NCBI RefSeq assembly: GCF_001676875.1
Contig: NZ_JYKA01000004.1
Coordinates: forward strand, 248,001-312,000
Direction of reading: 5' to 3'
Source of the DNA: Chromobacterium subtsugae
Lineage (GTDB): Bacteria > Pseudomonadota > Gammaproteobacteria > Burkholderiales > Chromobacteriaceae
DNA length: 64,000 nt
A program made the position numbers and the translations under genes. Shown here one piece after another: positions 8,389 through 18,602 of the stretch. A model generated the notes under the pieces. The model worked only from the letters and a program-made list of their open reading frames with translations, searched no databases and was not told the origin of the DNA. The number at the start of each line of letters is the position of its first letter. The stretch's first letter is position 1.

Positions 8389-9504
8389 TTATGCCGCTTT
8401 GCCGCGCGCGGCCTTCACTTCTTTGGGCTGCACCGCCTGGCCGGTATGGTTGCCCCAGCTGTTGCGCTCGTAGGTGATCACCGCCGCGATGTCGGTATCG
8501 GACAGCTGCTTGCCCCAGGCCGCCATCGCCGGGTTCTTCTTGCCGCCGAACAGCACGATCTCGATATGGGCGGCCTTGTCGCCGGTGGCGATGGGCGAGC
8601 CGTCCAGCGCGGGGAAAGTGCCGGGAATGCCCTTGCCGTTGGCCTGATGGCAAGGAATGCAGTTCTGGGTGTAGATCTTCTCGCCGCGGGCCTTCAGGTC
8701 CTCCAGCTTCCACACCTTGTTGGGATCGTCGGCGCTGGCCGCCATCTGCTTGATCTTGGCCTCGCGCCACTTGGCGTAGTCGTCCGGCGACTTGGCCACC
8801 ACCACGATGGGCATGAAGCCGTGGTCCTTGCCGCACAGTTCCGAACACTGGCCGCGGTAGGTGCCCGGCTGTTCTATCAGCATCCAGCTGTCGCGCAGGA
8901 AGCCGGGCACCGCGTCCTGCTTGACGCCCAGCTGCGGCACCCACCAGGAGTGGATGACGTCGTTGGCGGTCAGCAGCAGGCGGATCTTGCGGTTGGTCGG
9001 CACCACCAGCGGCTCGTCCACCTCCAGCAGGTAATTGGCCGGCCGCGGGATCTTGCCCTCTATCGCCTCGCGCGGCGTGGACAAGTGGCTGACGAAGCCG
9101 AAGTTGTCATCCAGATAGTCGTAGCGCCACTTCCACTGGTAGCCGGTGACCTTGATGGTCATGTCCTCGTTGCGAGTGCCTTTCTGGGCCAGCACCGCCC
9201 GGGTGGCGGGCAGGGCGATCAGTACCAGGATCAGCAGCGGCACCACGGTCCAGATGATTTCCACCGTGGTGTTTTCGTGGAACTGCTTGGCCTGGTGCCC
9301 GGCCGACTTGCGGTGGCGGATGATGGAGTACAGCATCACCAGGAACACCACGGCGAAGATGACGCCGGTGATGATCAGCAGCAGGGTGTGCAGATGGTAT
9401 TCGGTGCGCGCCAGCGGGGTGACCGGCGCCTGCAGGTTGAATTCCGCCGCCGCCGCGCTTTGCGCGGCCAGCAGCAAACAGCACAGAATGCGCAAACAAG
9501 ACAT
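8389..9504 (-). CDS. ctaC: Cytochrome c oxidase subunit II with fused cytochrome c domain
   Basis: Accepts electrons from cytochrome c through CuA and passes them to subunit I. The 371-residue product has a signal peptide (MSCLRILCCLLLAAQSAAAA), two membrane helices, a cupredoxin domain with the CuA cluster in QCSELCGKDHGFM, and a C-terminal class I cytochrome c domain with NCIPCH as heme site and a later methionine in the NPAMAAWGKQ segment. This is the caa3-like layout common in betaproteobacteria. I chose the ATG at 9504 over 9573 because a GGGGGG Shine-Dalgarno and the signal peptide start there. First gene of the leftward operon. Confidence 0.96.
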   Translation of the reverse strand: MSCLRILCCLLLAAQSAAAAEFNLQAPVTPLARTEYHLHTLLLIITGVIFAVVFLVMLYSIIRHRKSAGHQAKQFHENTTVEIIWTVVPLLILVLIALPATRAVLAQKGTRNEDMTIKVTGYQWKWRYDYLDDNFGFVSHLSTPREAIEGKIPRPANYLLEVDEPLVVPTNRKIRLLLTANDVIHSWWVPQLGVKQDAVPGFLRDSWMLIEQPGTYRGQCSELCGKDHGFMPIVVVAKSPDDYAKWREAKIKQMAASADDPNKVWKLEDLKARGEKIYTQNCIPCHQANGKGIPGTFPALDGSPIATGDKAAHIEIVLFGGKKNPAMAAWGKQLSDTDIAAVITYERNSWGNHTGQAVQPKEVKAARGKAA

Positions 9505-9856
9505 GTCGCCCCCCTGGTGGTCAAATGACCGACACAATGAAATGCATGCACAGCCGCCGGTTAGGCCCGGCATGCTTTCATCGTAGGAGCTAAGTCAGGA
9601 AAAACAAGAAGCTGTCATGACGCGGCGCAATGCCGCGGGACAAGAGGATAAGCCGCGGCCTGAACGCTGCCGCCGCAGCCGATCGGGCCCGTTGCGGCAC
9701 AGCCATTCGCCGGGCGGCGCGCGCCGCCGCGTCGGCATGCCAGGCCTCGGGCCATCCGGCGGCGCGTTTGGACGCGGCCCGCCAACATGCGCCTGCTGGC
9801 CGGAGTGACAGGCCGGATGCGAGTCGCACAGCGGCCGTCATCGCCTAGCCATGGGG
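9505..9856. other. Intergenic region between ctaC and the beta-lactamase gene
   Basis: This 352-base stretch should hold the ctaC operon promoter (reading left) and the end of the beta-lactamase transcript. Short open frames exist on both strands (for example 9590-9841 minus and 9630-9848 plus), but they are alanine- and arginine-rich, mutually overlapping and lack convincing ribosome sites. I do not call them genes. I see no clear promoter or terminator. Confidence 0.5.
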
Positions 9857-10684
9857 TCAGCGGCGCTTGCCGTCGGCCAGCCCATCCGCCAGCGCGGGCA
9901 GTTCCTTGAGAAAGGCCTCGCGCGAGCGCACGCCTGGGGTGCCCGGCAGTTTGCCATCGTCCTGGATCAGGCGGGCGAATATCAGCCGGCGCTCTCCCTG
10001 CTCGGCCCAGCCGACGAACCAGCCATACGGGTGCGCCAGATCCTGCTTGCCGTTCCGCAGCCAGGGGTAAGCCATGCCGGTTTTGCCGCGCACGTTCCAG
10101 CCGCCGGGCAGCGCGGTTTGTTCGACGATGCTGCGCGCCAACCGTTGCGCCTCTGGCGAGGCCGGCAGCCGGTCGTGCAGCAGATTGTCGAGGAAAGCCA
10201 CTTGCTCCAACGGCGACACTTTCAGCGAAGAGCCGATCCAAGCCCGCTCCAGGCCATTGTTCTTGCCGGGATCGCCGGAGAAATCGGCATTGCCGTAGCC
10301 GAATGCCCGCACGTAGCGGCCCAGCGCCTCGGCGCCCAGGCGGTGGGTAATCTGCTGCGAATACCACACTACCGAATATTTCAGCCAGCGCGTCGGATCG
10401 GTGTCCTGCCGCCACGCCTCGCCGCCCCAGTCGACATAACCCTGGCGGTAGGGCAGCGCCGGCGCATGCTCGCTCTTGAGAAAGCCGGCATCGTATCCCA
10501 TCACCGCCAGCGGGATCTTGAATGTGGACGCCGGCGAGACGCGATCGCGGCAATCGCCCTGCTGCAGCAGGATGGCGCCGCTGTGGCCATCGGCCACCGC
10601 CGTGCAAATCGTCTTGGCCTGGGCTGGCGCGAGGGCGCAGACGGCTGCCAGCCAGCCTGCCGCCAGCGCGATCGGGTGCTTCAT
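9857..10684 (-). CDS. Class D (OXA-type) beta-lactamase
   Basis: Secreted serine beta-lactamase. The 275-residue protein has a signal peptide ending AQA (about residue 23) and all class D motifs: STFK at 53-56 (nucleophile Ser53, carbamylated Lys56), SVV at 104-106, YGN at 130-132 and KTG at 201-203, with WFVGW afterwards. Local wording (FKIPLAVMGYDAGFL, WRQDTDPT) resembles the chromosomal AmpS/OXA-12 group of Aeromonas more than plasmid OXA enzymes, as I recall it. Surroundings are housekeeping genes with no mobile element, so it looks intrinsic. Spectrum cannot be judged from sequence alone. Confidence 0.93.
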   Translation of the reverse strand: MKHPIALAAGWLAAVCALAPAQAKTICTAVADGHSGAILLQQGDCRDRVSPASTFKIPLAVMGYDAGFLKSEHAPALPYRQGYVDWGGEAWRQDTDPTRWLKYSVVWYSQQITHRLGAEALGRYVRAFGYGNADFSGDPGKNNGLERAWIGSSLKVSPLEQVAFLDNLLHDRLPASPEAQRLARSIVEQTALPGGWNVRGKTGMAYPWLRNGKQDLAHPYGWFVGWAEQGERRLIFARLIQDDGKLPGTPGVRSREAFLKELPALADGLADGKRR

Positions 10685-10760
10685 TGAATTTCCTTGTCCG
10701 GATGATCAGAGTAGATATCTGTCAGCCAGCCGGCGCGGATGTTCCCGACGCCGCGGCGAA

Positions 10761-11387
10761 TCATGGCTGGTACGGGATTTCCAGCAGCATCGGCGCCGGG
10801 ATATGGCGCTTGAGGGTTTCCAGATTCTCGTCATACGCGGCCTGCCGCGGCTGCGGACAATTGGCCACCCAGCCGGCCAGCGCCAGGCCGCTGCCCTGGA
10901 TGGCGCGCGCCGTCAGCAACGCGTGGTTGATGCATCCCAGCCGCATGCCCACCACCAGGATCACCGGCAGGGCCAAATCCCGCGCCAAATCCTCCATGAA
11001 CAGCGCATCGGTCAATGGCGCCAGCCAACCGCCCGCGCCTTCGACCAGCACGATGTCGGCCTGCGCCGCCAGTTGCTCATAATGCTGGCGGATGCGCGCC
11101 AAGTCGATCTCCACTCCCGCCTGGCGCGCGGCGATGTGCGGCGACACCGGCGGCAAAAAGCGGTAGGGATTCATCAGCTCCAGATCGGTTTGCCCAGTGG
11201 CGGCGGTCAAACGCGCCACATCGTCGTTATGCCAGCGGCCATCCGGCAAAATCTCGCAACCGGACGCCACCGGCTTCATCGCCAGCACCGATCTGCCTTG
11301 CCCCCGGTAATGGCGGATCAGCTCGACTGCGGAATGGGTTTTGCCGATCTCGGTATCGGTGCCGGTGATGAAATAGCCCTGGCTCAT
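10761..11387 (-). CDS. bioD: Dethiobiotin synthetase
   Basis: ATP-dependent carboxylation and ring closure of 7,8-diaminopelargonate to dethiobiotin, the penultimate step of biotin synthesis. The 208-residue protein starts MSQGYFITGTDTEIGKT, containing the P-loop, followed by AMKPVASGCE and VEGAGGWLAPL, both family signatures. I take the ATG at 11387; the longer frame to 11504 adds 39 residues unlike BioD. An AGGA Shine-Dalgarno lies ten bases upstream. It stands alone: no bioA, bioB or bioF is in the window. The peptidase gene is 52 bases upstream on the same strand. Confidence 0.95.
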   Translation of the reverse strand: MSQGYFITGTDTEIGKTHSAVELIRHYRGQGRSVLAMKPVASGCEILPDGRWHNDDVARLTAATGQTDLELMNPYRFLPPVSPHIAARQAGVEIDLARIRQHYEQLAAQADIVLVEGAGGWLAPLTDALFMEDLARDLALPVILVVGMRLGCINHALLTARAIQGSGLALAGWVANCPQPRQAAYDENLETLKRHIPAPMLLEIPYQP

Positions 11388-11439
11388 TGCGGTATGTCCT
11401 GTGGTGAAACCGCCGGAAAACGGCGAAACAGCGGCAGTT

Positions 11440-12438
11440 CTACACCAGCGCGCGCCAGTCTTCCAGTATTTCCACCATCGATTCGCCCGCATCCACCCTG
11501 ACATTCACCCCCAGCGGCAGGGTGAGCATCGGGTGGGTATGGCAGCAGTCGAAGTCGGCGAGTATGGGCAGCGGCAGGCCATCCAGCACCTCCAGCAGAA
11601 TGTAGGACGGTCTGCGGCCAGTGCCGCAATCATCGAAACCCTCATGCTTGCCCAGCAAAACCGCGCCGGCTTTGTCGAATATCCCGGCCAGCTTCAGCAT
11701 GGCGAGGTTCTTCTCCACCGTGGCCGCATCTTTCAGGCCATCCTCCAACAACAGGATGTCCCCTTGGCGGATAGGCGGAAAATATTCGCTGGCGAGAAAG
11801 CCGTACAGCGTATTGAGATTGCCGCCTATCAGGCGGCCCTCAGCGCGGCCAGGTTGAATGCAGCGCCACTGGTTGGCTTGCAGCGTCTTGGGCCGATCCT
11901 GGCTCTCCCACGGCAGACGTTCATCGCTCCAATGCGCGGGCATCCGCAATGCGTATGGATAGGACGGCTCCCCCATCGCCAATGCTGCAAAAGCCCGCCA
12001 GGTCTCCTCCACCAGCGGCGGAAACTCGCCCAGCGACGCGACCAGCGCAGGGCCATAAAAAGTCGGGACTCCGGTTTTCGCATACAGGGCCAGCAGGATC
12101 GCGGTGGCGTCGGAATAGCCGACCACGATCTTGGGATCGCGGCGGAAGGCGTCATAGTCCAGATAAGGCAGCATCGCATTGCTGTTGCTGCCGCCAATGG
12201 TGGACATGATGCAACGCACCTCGGGGTTGCGCAGCAAGGCATTGAACTCCGCCGCCCGCTCGCGGGCGCTGCCGGAACGGTAGCCGTCGTCGGCGCCGGT
12301 CAACGCGCCGGGCAGGAAACGCAATCCCTGCCTGCCGACAAACTCCACCGCGCGCCGGTAACGCGCCGGCTGCCTCGCCGTGATGGGAAAAGAAGGACTG
12401 AAACAGGCGAGCATATCGCCCGGCTGCAAATGACGCAT
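11440..12438 (-). CDS. S66-family peptidase (LD-carboxypeptidase / MccF-like)
   Basis: Serine carboxypeptidase-like hydrolase of family S66. Members either trim tetrapeptides of recycled murein (LdcA) or cleave microcin C-type aminoacyl nucleotides (MccF). The 332-residue product shows STIGGSNSNAMLPYLD, the nucleophile context VGYSDATA, the catalytic Glu segment ILLLEDG and a C-terminal FDCCHTHPMLTLPLG around the catalytic His. No signal peptide, so cytosolic. The sequence style with GGSNSN and YGPALVASLGE leans towards the MccF branch, but I cannot settle the substrate. Start at 12438 chosen because GGAG lies eight bases before it. Confidence 0.85.
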   Translation of the reverse strand: MRHLQPGDMLACFSPSFPITARQPARYRRAVEFVGRQGLRFLPGALTGADDGYRSGSARERAAEFNALLRNPEVRCIMSTIGGSNSNAMLPYLDYDAFRRDPKIVVGYSDATAILLALYAKTGVPTFYGPALVASLGEFPPLVEETWRAFAALAMGEPSYPYALRMPAHWSDERLPWESQDRPKTLQANQWRCIQPGRAEGRLIGGNLNTLYGFLASEYFPPIRQGDILLLEDGLKDAATVEKNLAMLKLAGIFDKAGAVLLGKHEGFDDCGTGRRPSYILLEVLDGLPLPILADFDCCHTHPMLTLPLGVNVRVDAGESMVEILEDWRALV

Positions 12439-12549
12439 CGCGCTGTCTCCGGATAGTGGCATAAATCCTAGGTCTAGCCACAAGCAATAACCCGAACGTC
12501 ATGCAAGAATCAAGCTCCACAACTAATCTATGACAGAGAGGAGCCGGAT

Positions 12550-12993
12550 ATGAACGAAAACGAAGCCTTCGCGACGCTGGCCGGCATGGGCATCATGATG
12601 CTGGTGGTCGCGGGCGCGCTGGCGCTGGCGGTCAGCATCTTCTACTACCTGACGCTGCACCAGACGATGAACGCGATCAGCGAGGTCAACCGGCCGCTGG
12701 CCGGCGGCCTGGTCTGGCTGGCGCTGATCCCCTTCGTCGGCGTGATCTGGTACATGGTCTACATCATCCTGCTGTCCAACGCGCTGAAACGGGAGGCGGC
12801 GCAACGCGGCCTGCCCGGCGACGGCGCCGCCGGCGTCAGCCTGGCTCTGGCCATCCTGCTGGCGCTGTGCTTCGTGCCCTACGCCAACCTGATCGCGGTG
12901 ATTCCCGCCATCGCGCTGTGGGTGATCCACTGGGCGAGGATGGCCGGCTACCGCAAGCTGCTGCAGGCGGCGCAGCCGGCATTGGCGACCTGA
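12550..12993 (+). CDS. Small integral membrane protein, unknown function
   Basis: A 147-residue protein with four predicted membrane helices (about 12-33, 49-72, 93-113 and 115-130). No recognised family. The spacing of the first helix pair and the YYLTLHQTMNAISEVNRPL loop suggest a small inner-membrane protein. GAGGAG lies eight bases before the ATG at 12550. It is divergent from the S66 peptidase and isolated downstream. A GCCGACC/GGTCGGC hairpin at about 13019-13036 follows it but has no T-tract. Confidence 0.75.
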   Translation: MNENEAFATLAGMGIMMLVVAGALALAVSIFYYLTLHQTMNAISEVNRPLAGGLVWLALIPFVGVIWYMVYIILLSNALKREAAQRGLPGDGAAGVSLALAILLALCFVPYANLIAVIPAIALWVIHWARMAGYRKLLQAAQPALAT

Positions 12994-13222
12994 TGGCAGC
13001 GCCGGCGGCATGGCAACGCCGACCTCGTGGGTCGGCGCTGTGCCGTCTGCCTTGTGAGCCGTGGCGCAATAGGTTGGCCGGATAGGCCTGCGGATTTCAC
13101 GCGGGATGGAGTGAAAGCCTGTTCGGTCTGGCAGGGCGGGCCGGCGGGCGCAACGACAAGAACGGGATGGAAAACCTTGCCGCCTCCCCCGGTCCGCGCT
13201 GCCGCGCCGGGAAATCGAAAAA

Positions 13223-15010
<1,788 letters not shown>

Positions 15011-15359
15011 CGATGTGCTCCTGCAGCATGTTTTACACCACACTAACCAGAGAAGGACATGTCGTCAAATTTAATGCCAGATTTCTGTGTAAAATTCGTC
15101 ACACCCAATGTCCAAACTACACAAATTAGACATTTAGTAGAATAAATCGGCAATTAGCTATCGAAAACCACCGCCTCCGTTAGCGCTTCCGCCCGTGGAC
15201 AGCCGATTCGACTGGCGCCGCGCGCCATGCCGTCTCGACAATTGCGCCGCAACATGAATTCAATTAGCATTTGATTATCAAAAACATTATGTTTAACGAC
15301 TGGTAGCAGCCGGCCCGCCGGATGCTGCGCCGCCCATACCAACTCATAGAGACTGATCG
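15011..15359. other. Intergenic region between leuA and the outer-membrane protein gene
   Basis: Relatively AT-rich 349 bases serving two divergent genes. TTTTACAC at 15031-15038 has its exact reverse complement GTGTAAAA at 15087-15094, flanking the candidate leuA promoter. Further acac-containing elements follow to about 15123. A 62-codon minus-strand frame (15154-15342) has no coding character. I see no clear promoter for the rightward gene. Confidence 0.4.
15040..15068 (-). promoter_or_regulatory. Candidate sigma-70 promoter of leuA
   Basis: On the minus strand, TTGACG (15063-15068) and TAGTGT (15040-15045) are 17 bases apart, which fits a sigma-70 promoter. It would start transcription about 20 bases before the extended leuA start at 15010, which supports use of that start. 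The -10 element is a weak match. Confidence 0.35.
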
Positions 15360-16358
15360 ATGCGAAAGCTTGCCTGCCTTGTACTGATGGGAATGCCGCT
15401 GATGGCCTGCGCGGAAGGAAACGACGGCCAGACCGGCGGCGGTTTTTCCGGATCGCTGGGCTTGGGCGTCGGCTATTACCGGGTGGAAACCAATTTCTTC
15501 AAAACCCCCAGCGATGACCAGCGTTCGATTTCCAGCCTGAATTCATCCCCGGCGACGCAGCATTACGTCACCGGCGTGCCGTCCGCCAACCTGCGCTACG
15601 CGCTGCCCGGCAGCGGCACCCAGCTGTTCCTGAGCGTGGAGCCGCTGGCTACGCTGGGCGAGGGCGGCGGCCTGCAAGCCGGCGTGCGCCAGACGCTGCC
15701 GGGCGCCGGCACCCTATCTGCCGCGCTGAAATACGACCAGGCCAGCGTCTGGCGCGACCCCTACGCGCTGAATACCGAGCGCAGCGACGACAAGCTGAAA
15801 ACCTACGGCTTCGCGTTCGGCTGGCACGGCATCATGGAAACGCCGTTCAGCGCCAGCTTCAGCTACGGCAAGGTCAAGATGAACCAGGAGCAAAGCGGGC
15901 AGAACCTGGGGCTGTCGGCGGCGAACCAGGCCCTGCTCGACCGCAACGGCAAGCAATACGGCGCGCAGCTCGCTTACACGCTGAAACTGGATCCGGCCGG
16001 ACAGCAAAGCCTGAGTCCGGCGTTGATTTATGTCCGCAACGATCTGGACGGCAAGGCGATGAGCACCACCCGCAGCGGCCTGCAACTGGCCTATGCCTAC
16101 AAGGGCGACCTCAATGAGCTGAGCGCCGCGCTGGCCATCGCCCGCACCGGCTACCAGGCCGGCAATCCGATTTTCGCCGGACGCAAGGCCGACAGCGACG
16201 ACTACCTGCTGACCGCCACCTACACCCGCAAGCAGCTGTTCGGCGCCAAGGCCTGGTCGGCCTTCGTCAGCGGCGTGTATGGCCAGTCCAATTCCGACAT
16301 CAGCTTCTTCGACGCCCAGGCCCGCGCGCTCAACGTCGGCATCGGCTACCGCTTCTGA
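15360..16358 (+). CDS. Outer-membrane beta-barrel protein, DUF2860-like
   Basis: A 332-residue protein with a signal peptide (MRKLACLVLMGMPLMACA), alternating polar/hydrophobic strands throughout and a terminal GIGYRF, the typical C-terminal aromatic signature of outer-membrane barrels. It resembles the DUF2860 family known mainly from Vibrio; no substrate is known to me. The segment SASFSYGKVKMNQEQSGQN and repeated sequences ending in aromatic residues fit barrel strands and loops. The start has only a weak AGAG upstream. A monocistronic gene is likely. Confidence 0.75.
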   Translation: MRKLACLVLMGMPLMACAEGNDGQTGGGFSGSLGLGVGYYRVETNFFKTPSDDQRSISSLNSSPATQHYVTGVPSANLRYALPGSGTQLFLSVEPLATLGEGGGLQAGVRQTLPGAGTLSAALKYDQASVWRDPYALNTERSDDKLKTYGFAFGWHGIMETPFSASFSYGKVKMNQEQSGQNLGLSAANQALLDRNGKQYGAQLAYTLKLDPAGQQSLSPALIYVRNDLDGKAMSTTRSGLQLAYAYKGDLNELSAALAIARTGYQAGNPIFAGRKADSDDYLLTATYTRKQLFGAKAWSAFVSGVYGQSNSDISFFDAQARALNVGIGYRF

Positions 16359-16439
16359 CCCGCTACCGGCCGCAGCCCGGCGCCAGTCCGGACTGCGGCC
16401 GCGCCCCGCCTCAAACCGGCAATGCGCAACGCCATGCGT

Positions 16440-16445
16440 TATAAT
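16440..16445 (+). promoter_or_regulatory. psd: Candidate -10 element of psd
   Basis: A perfect TATAAT lies 33 bases before the GTG start of psd. A -35 match is poor at normal spacing (CGGCAA at 16417-16422). If it is used, transcription begins after the upstream ATG at 16422, which argues for the GTG start. Confidence 0.4.
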
Positions 16446-16478
16446 CCGCCGTTTACATTAAATATTTTGAGAACGCCC

Positions 16479-17321
16479 GTGTCCGAGCGCCTGTTTGTAT
16501 TGTCCCAGCACGTGATGCCCAAGCTGGCCCTCACCCGTTTCGCGGGATGCGTCGCCGGCTGGAAGGGCGGCAGCCTGACCACCGCGCTGATCCGCCGCTT
16601 CATCGCCCGTTACAACGTGGACATGAGCGAAGCGCAAAACAGCGACCCGGCGTCCTACGCCAGCTTCAACGATTTCTTCACCCGCGCGCTCAAGCCCGGC
16701 GTCCGCCCGCTCGCCGACGCGCGACAGGTCTGCCCGGTGGACGGCGCGGTCAGCCAGTTGGGGGCGATAGACAACGGCCGCATCTTCCAGGCCAAGGGCC
16801 GCGACTACAGCGCCACCGCGCTCTTGGCCGGCGACGCCGAGCTGGCCGCCCGCTTCGCCGACGGCCACTTCGCCACCATCTACCTCAGCCCGCGCGACTA
16901 CCACCGCATCCACATGCCCTGCGCCGGCCGGCTGCTGGAAATGACTTACGTGCCGGGCGAGCTGTACTCGGTGAACCCGGCCACCGCCCGCGGCGTGGAT
17001 AGGCTGTTCGCGCGCAACGAGCGCGTGGTGTGCCTGTTCGAGGACGAGCAGGGGCAGCCGTTCGTGATGGTGCTGGTGGGCGCCACCATCGTCGGCAGCA
17101 TGGCCACCGTCTGGCACGGCGTGGTCAATCCGCCGCGCCGGCCGGCGCTGGAGAAATGGGATTACCGCAGCCAGGACATCCGCCTGGCCAAGGGCGAGGA
17201 AATGGGCCGCTTCCTGCTCGGCTCCACCGTGGTGCTGCTGTACCCGGCCGGCCCGCTGCGCTTCAACCCGCAATGGCAGCCCGCCAGCCCGGTGCGGCTG
17301 GGCGAGAAAATGGCCGACTGA
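16479..17321 (+). CDS. psd: Phosphatidylserine decarboxylase proenzyme
   Basis: Makes phosphatidylethanolamine by decarboxylating phosphatidylserine at the inner membrane. The 280-residue proenzyme carries the self-cleavage site FLLGSTVVLL near its end, where the serine becomes the pyruvoyl group, plus VDGAVSQLG and YLSPRDYHRIHMPCAG, containing the conserved Asp and His of the family. I use the GTG at 16479 (VSERLFVLSQHVMPKLALTR), which aligns with the usual N-terminus; the ATG at 16422 lies upstream of a probable -10 box. A strong terminator follows. Confidence 0.93.
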   Translation: MSERLFVLSQHVMPKLALTRFAGCVAGWKGGSLTTALIRRFIARYNVDMSEAQNSDPASYASFNDFFTRALKPGVRPLADARQVCPVDGAVSQLGAIDNGRIFQAKGRDYSATALLAGDAELAARFADGHFATIYLSPRDYHRIHMPCAGRLLEMTYVPGELYSVNPATARGVDRLFARNERVVCLFEDEQGQPFVMVLVGATIVGSMATVWHGVVNPPRRPALEKWDYRSQDIRLAKGEEMGRFLLGSTVVLLYPAGPLRFNPQWQPASPVRLGEKMAD

Positions 17322-17332
17322 GCCAACTCCAC

Positions 17333-17357
17333 AACGGCGCGCCAGCGCCGTTTTTTT
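17333..17357 (+). terminator. Intrinsic terminator of psd
   Basis: AACGGCGC and GCGCCGTT form an 8-bp stem around the loop GCCA, followed by seven T residues. It lies 11 bases after the psd stop codon. Confidence 0.9.
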
Positions 17358-17423
17358 GCGCCCGGCAGCCCTGCCACGTCCCTGTCATCCGCGAACTGCG
17401 GCCCTGCTTACGTAAAAATAACT

Positions 17424-17443
17424 ATCAAGTAGGAATACTTGAT
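17424..17443. promoter_or_regulatory. Perfect palindrome upstream of the ferritin-like gene
   Basis: ATCAAGTA and TACTTGAT form 8-bp arms around GGAA, 74 bases before the start codon at 17518. The size and symmetry fit an operator for a dimeric repressor of the MarR, HxlR or TetR type. The regulator is unknown. Confidence 0.55.
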
Positions 17444-17517
17444 TGCCTATCCAAAAATGACAAGGCACGCCCGGCTCATGCCGCCGGGTCGGCAATCGAT
17501 CAACGCCGGAGGCAGCC

Positions 17518-18579
17518 ATGCACATCACCGATGTTTTGCGCAAAACCATCCACAACCCCGCCACCTGGAGTCAGCAGGAGCTGTACGACAATCTGCAGGC
17601 CGCGGTGGACGTGGAGCTGTGGACCATCCCGCTGTACCTGACCACCCTGTATTCGATGCAGGGCTTGAACGCCGACGATCAGCAGGCCTATCCGGGCGTG
17701 GCCAAGCTGATCGAAAGCGTGGTGATCCAGGAAATGCTGCACCTGGAGCTGATTTCCAATCTGTGCAACGCGCTGGGCTACGCGCCGCGATATCCATTCC
17801 CCAGCAATGAAGAAACCGAGGGCATTCCCTTCCTCAAACCCGACGTGCCGCCGCAATACGCCGGCTATCAAGTCAAGCTGGGGCCGCTGGACATCAACCA
17901 GCTCAAGCTGTTCTGTGTGATCGAGTTGCCCGAGCCGCCCGGCAAGCCGGACTGGAACAAGCAAACCCGCTACAACTCGATAGGCGAGCTGTACCAGGCG
18001 CTGGAAATCGCCGTCAAGGTGCAGTGGAAAGACCTGTACGTCGGCGCGGCCGCCAACACCAAGCAACAGGCCAACTTCACCGACTACGCGCAGAAAAACC
18101 AGCACGGCGCCGGTTTCAGCCAGACCATCAACAGCCTGGAGCAGGCGCTGGCGGCGATGCAGGCCATCGTCAAACAAGGCGAAGGCAACCGCGCCACCGC
18201 GGAAATCCCGCTGCGCGACCAGCCGCCGGCGGAAAATCCGGCCAATTACGACCCCAGCGATTTCGATCCGGCGCAGAGCCATTTCCTGAAATTCAATGAA
18301 ATCCTCGACATCCTGCGCCTGGGGCTCACCCCCTGGATTCCCGCCGTCTACCCGCTGATTCCCCGCCCCGACAAGCAACAACTGGCGGAGCAGGAAATGG
18401 CCCAGCGCCAATTGCAGGCCGGCTTCCGCGCCTTCATGGCGCAACTGCAAACCGGCTTCAACACCGCGCAGCCCAATCAGCAAATGCCGGGCAGCTTCTA
18501 CAACAGCATGTTCAATCTGCAGAACCTGATCACCGCGGTCTGGCAAACCGGCGCGGTGCCGGCCTTTCCCAGCGAGTGA
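17518..18579 (+). CDS. Ferritin-like (iminophenyl-pyruvate dimer synthase family) protein
   Basis: A 353-residue protein matching the ferritin-like family that includes a domain of VioB, RebD and StaD, enzymes that couple indole-pyruvate imines. The N-terminal half has helical di-metal-type motifs: VELWTIPLYLTTLYSMQG (glutamate) and VIQEMLHLELISNLCNALG (ExxH), with a later ESVV helix. No signal peptide. Stand-alone homologues in other bacteria mostly lack a known role, so I do not claim pigment biosynthesis. GGAGG lies upstream of the ATG. It is monocistronic, with a palindrome upstream and a terminator downstream. Confidence 0.8.
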   Translation: MHITDVLRKTIHNPATWSQQELYDNLQAAVDVELWTIPLYLTTLYSMQGLNADDQQAYPGVAKLIESVVIQEMLHLELISNLCNALGYAPRYPFPSNEETEGIPFLKPDVPPQYAGYQVKLGPLDINQLKLFCVIELPEPPGKPDWNKQTRYNSIGELYQALEIAVKVQWKDLYVGAAANTKQQANFTDYAQKNQHGAGFSQTINSLEQALAAMQAIVKQGEGNRATAEIPLRDQPPAENPANYDPSDFDPAQSHFLKFNEILDILRLGLTPWIPAVYPLIPRPDKQQLAEQEMAQRQLQAGFRAFMAQLQTGFNTAQPNQQMPGSFYNSMFNLQNLITAVWQTGAVPAFPSE

Positions 18580-18602
18580 GCCGGCCAGCCGCCGCCATGA
18601 AA

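Noticed and set aside
6421-9528. A 1035-codon plus-strand open frame
   Set aside because: It is antisense to ctaG, ctaD and ctaC, with the His/Gly/Arg-rich wording typical of GC-rich shadow frames.
9590-9841. Short frames in the ctaC / beta-lactamase gap as genes
   Set aside because: Low-complexity Ala/Arg composition, overlapping frames on both strands and no Shine-Dalgarno.
13019-13036. GCCGACC/GGTCGGC hairpin as a terminator of the membrane-protein gene
   Set aside because: No T-tract follows on either strand and the next bases are GC-rich; kept only as a remark.
15154-15342. A 62-codon minus-strand frame upstream of the barrel gene
   Set aside because: No ribosome site, no family, and it covers the likely promoter region.
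17518-18579. Calling the ferritin-like gene a violacein biosynthesis gene
   Set aside because: Only one domain family is shared with VioB, and no vioA, vioC, vioD or vioE is nearby.
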